DNA of 28,631 bases from Chromera velia (Eukaryota; Sar; Chromeraceae). Location of the stretch: assembly GCA_018398765.1 (NCBI GenBank), contig JAHBMJ010001190.1, forward strand, positions 5,001-33,631. Reading direction: 5' to 3'. The notes under the pieces were generated by a model. That model was not told the origin of the DNA. It searched no databases and saw nothing but the letters and a program-made list of their open reading frames with translations. This document shows, one piece after another, positions 27,371 through 28,631 of the stretch (position 1 is the first letter of the stretch; each line of letters starts with the position of its first letter). Made by a program: the position numbers and the translations under genes.

Positions 27371-28631
27371 CGGTCTAGAACTGCGGCGCTAGCGCCGTGA
27401 AAAGCTAAGACAAATCTATCCCGAACGGTCTCCAACAGTAAAACGGTCTCCAAAATAACCATACCTCTCAAGCTTTTTTAGGCAGTAAACAATATTTAAA
27501 AGCTTAAAACAAAGAGTTTTAAGCGATCAAACAGTACGATTTCCTGTTTTTAAATTGGTGAGAGAAAAAAATATATTGTGTTTGACCATGTGGCGTGCGT
27601 GTTTCGTGTGTCAACGCATGCGCCTGTTATGCATGCAATTAAGGCGGCGGCGGAGAGCACCGGAATTTAAAATCGCGCGGATCGATATCGATTAAATCAA
27701 AGAAGCCAATTTTGATGCACGCAGATGCAGCTGAAGGATGTGGTTGCACCTCTATGCACATTGAGCTCAAAGATGATCGACGTAATCGACTAGATCGACG
27801 TAACGTACACTGCATATTTATCTCTGCACATTGTGGGACTGTGGATCTGTTTCAAAAGTGTTCACTGCTGATGTTTCCAGATCAGGTGGCACGGTATTTC
27901 AAACAAAATAGCTGGATTCTTCACATGCCATTGGGAGAGCGGACGTTGGAATGAACCTCAGCCGTCTCTCTTCTTCGGGCATGGCCGTCTCGTTCTGCTA
28001 GTAAGCGTGGTGGGTAAATTTGGAGAGGCCCGTCTTGCTCTCCATCTTTGATCGACGTCTTTTTTCTTTTGCATGCCTCTATGCATACGCTCGAGCTCTT
28101 GCTTTCTTTGCCGGGGGAACTGGCGCTGTTTTTATTTTCCTTCTGGTGAGTTTGAGGTTCTATCTCCTCTCAGATCGACGTGTACTAGCTAGCCTTGACA
28201 ACTCGTTGCATTATATCAGGCATTATTGATTGAGGTTTTTGTTATGCATGCCGCGTCCCCGTGTATGAGGGGCGGATCTAGCCTAGTCTGTCAAAAGGTT
28301 CCGGTTCGTCCCATCTGTTCTGAATCTAGGAACACTGCTCATTAATCACTTTTACTGCGGCTTATTTCTTAAGCGGCGGTAGAGTAGAACTTGGAGAACA
28401 ACGAAAAGAGGGGAGAGGCAGGGCAAAAACTTTCTAAAAGTTTGTCTCCTTGGCAAAGGCTACCCTTTGACGGCAGAGAACAACTTCAAAGAGACCCCCC
28501 CCATTAATCTGCCCCTCATTTTCTCAACCTTCTTTTCTTCCTTTCCTTTCATGCGCTTGCCCCCCCTTTTTTTTCCCTTCTTGTTTGTATACAAAGAATC
28601 AATTACAAAAGGATCGCTTAGTTTGCGCCCT
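27371..28631. other. No gene recognised at the right end
   Basis: Contains an inverted repeat GCGGCGCTAGCGCCG at about 27382, two GGTCTCCAA words, GATCGATATCGAT palindromes at about 27680 and several GCATGC words. Open frames at 27712-27954 and 28020-28229 have no recognisable domain and are most simply chance. Confidence 0.4.

Noticed and set aside
1..28631. tRNA, rRNA, CRISPR arrays, bacterial-type operons or integrated virus genes
   Set aside because: I scanned for tRNA-like arms, spaced identical repeats and viral hallmark motifs and found none that hold up.

Overview
This window looks like nuclear DNA of a unicellular eukaryote. It has one large intron-rich gene with GT-AG splicing, surrounded by decayed retrotransposons and non-autonomous DNA elements. 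I saw no operons, tRNA, rRNA or CRISPR. A chromerid-type alveolate alga (for example Chromera) would fit the many GCATGC palindromes, the long G/C homopolymers and the gene style. That assignment is inference, not something the sequence proves.

Layout. 1-1.9 kb: no gene, with a TG-rich microsatellite and AT-rich DNA. 1.94-2.80 kb: remnant of a LINE C-terminus, split by a 235-bp MITE with a 7-bp target-site duplication. 3.0-3.2 kb: three consecutive hairpins. 3.5-11.9 kb, minus strand: a 13-exon gene that I identify as NPRL3 (NPR3), a subunit of the GATOR1 complex that restrains TORC1. It is about 1,670 aa, roughly three times the animal protein, because of low-complexity insertions. One of its introns holds a 94-N assembly gap inside a G run. 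12.1-13.2 kb: inverted and direct repeats plus one end of a second MITE copy. 13.4-18.3 kb: a nearly complete LINE with one long open frame (coiled coil, basic stretch, chromodomain, APE-type endonuclease, reverse transcriptase, CCHC finger) and an (ATCA)6 tail. The frame is broken by six TAG codons and one frameshift.

18.4-19.1 kb: a hairpin-rich element bounded by a 16-bp inverted repeat. 19.1-21.5 kb: two 687-bp direct repeats flanking about 1 kb that holds a 230-aa minus-strand ORF. The repeats differ at 33 sites, 32 of them transitions. 21.5-23.1 kb: no gene seen. 23.1-23.9 kb: a fold-back element with about 85-bp inverted arms and many GGTTACA motifs. 24.3-25.0 kb: a degenerate tandem repeat of about 36 bp. 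26.2-27.4 kb, minus strand: a decayed retroelement C-terminus with a CCHC-like finger and a possible PD-(D/E)XK nuclease. 27.4-28.6 kb: no gene seen.

The only convincing host gene is NPRL3. The rest is a transposon graveyard that records nested insertion and transition-biased decay. The most unusual item is the chromodomain-bearing LINE whose only in-frame stops are TAG.
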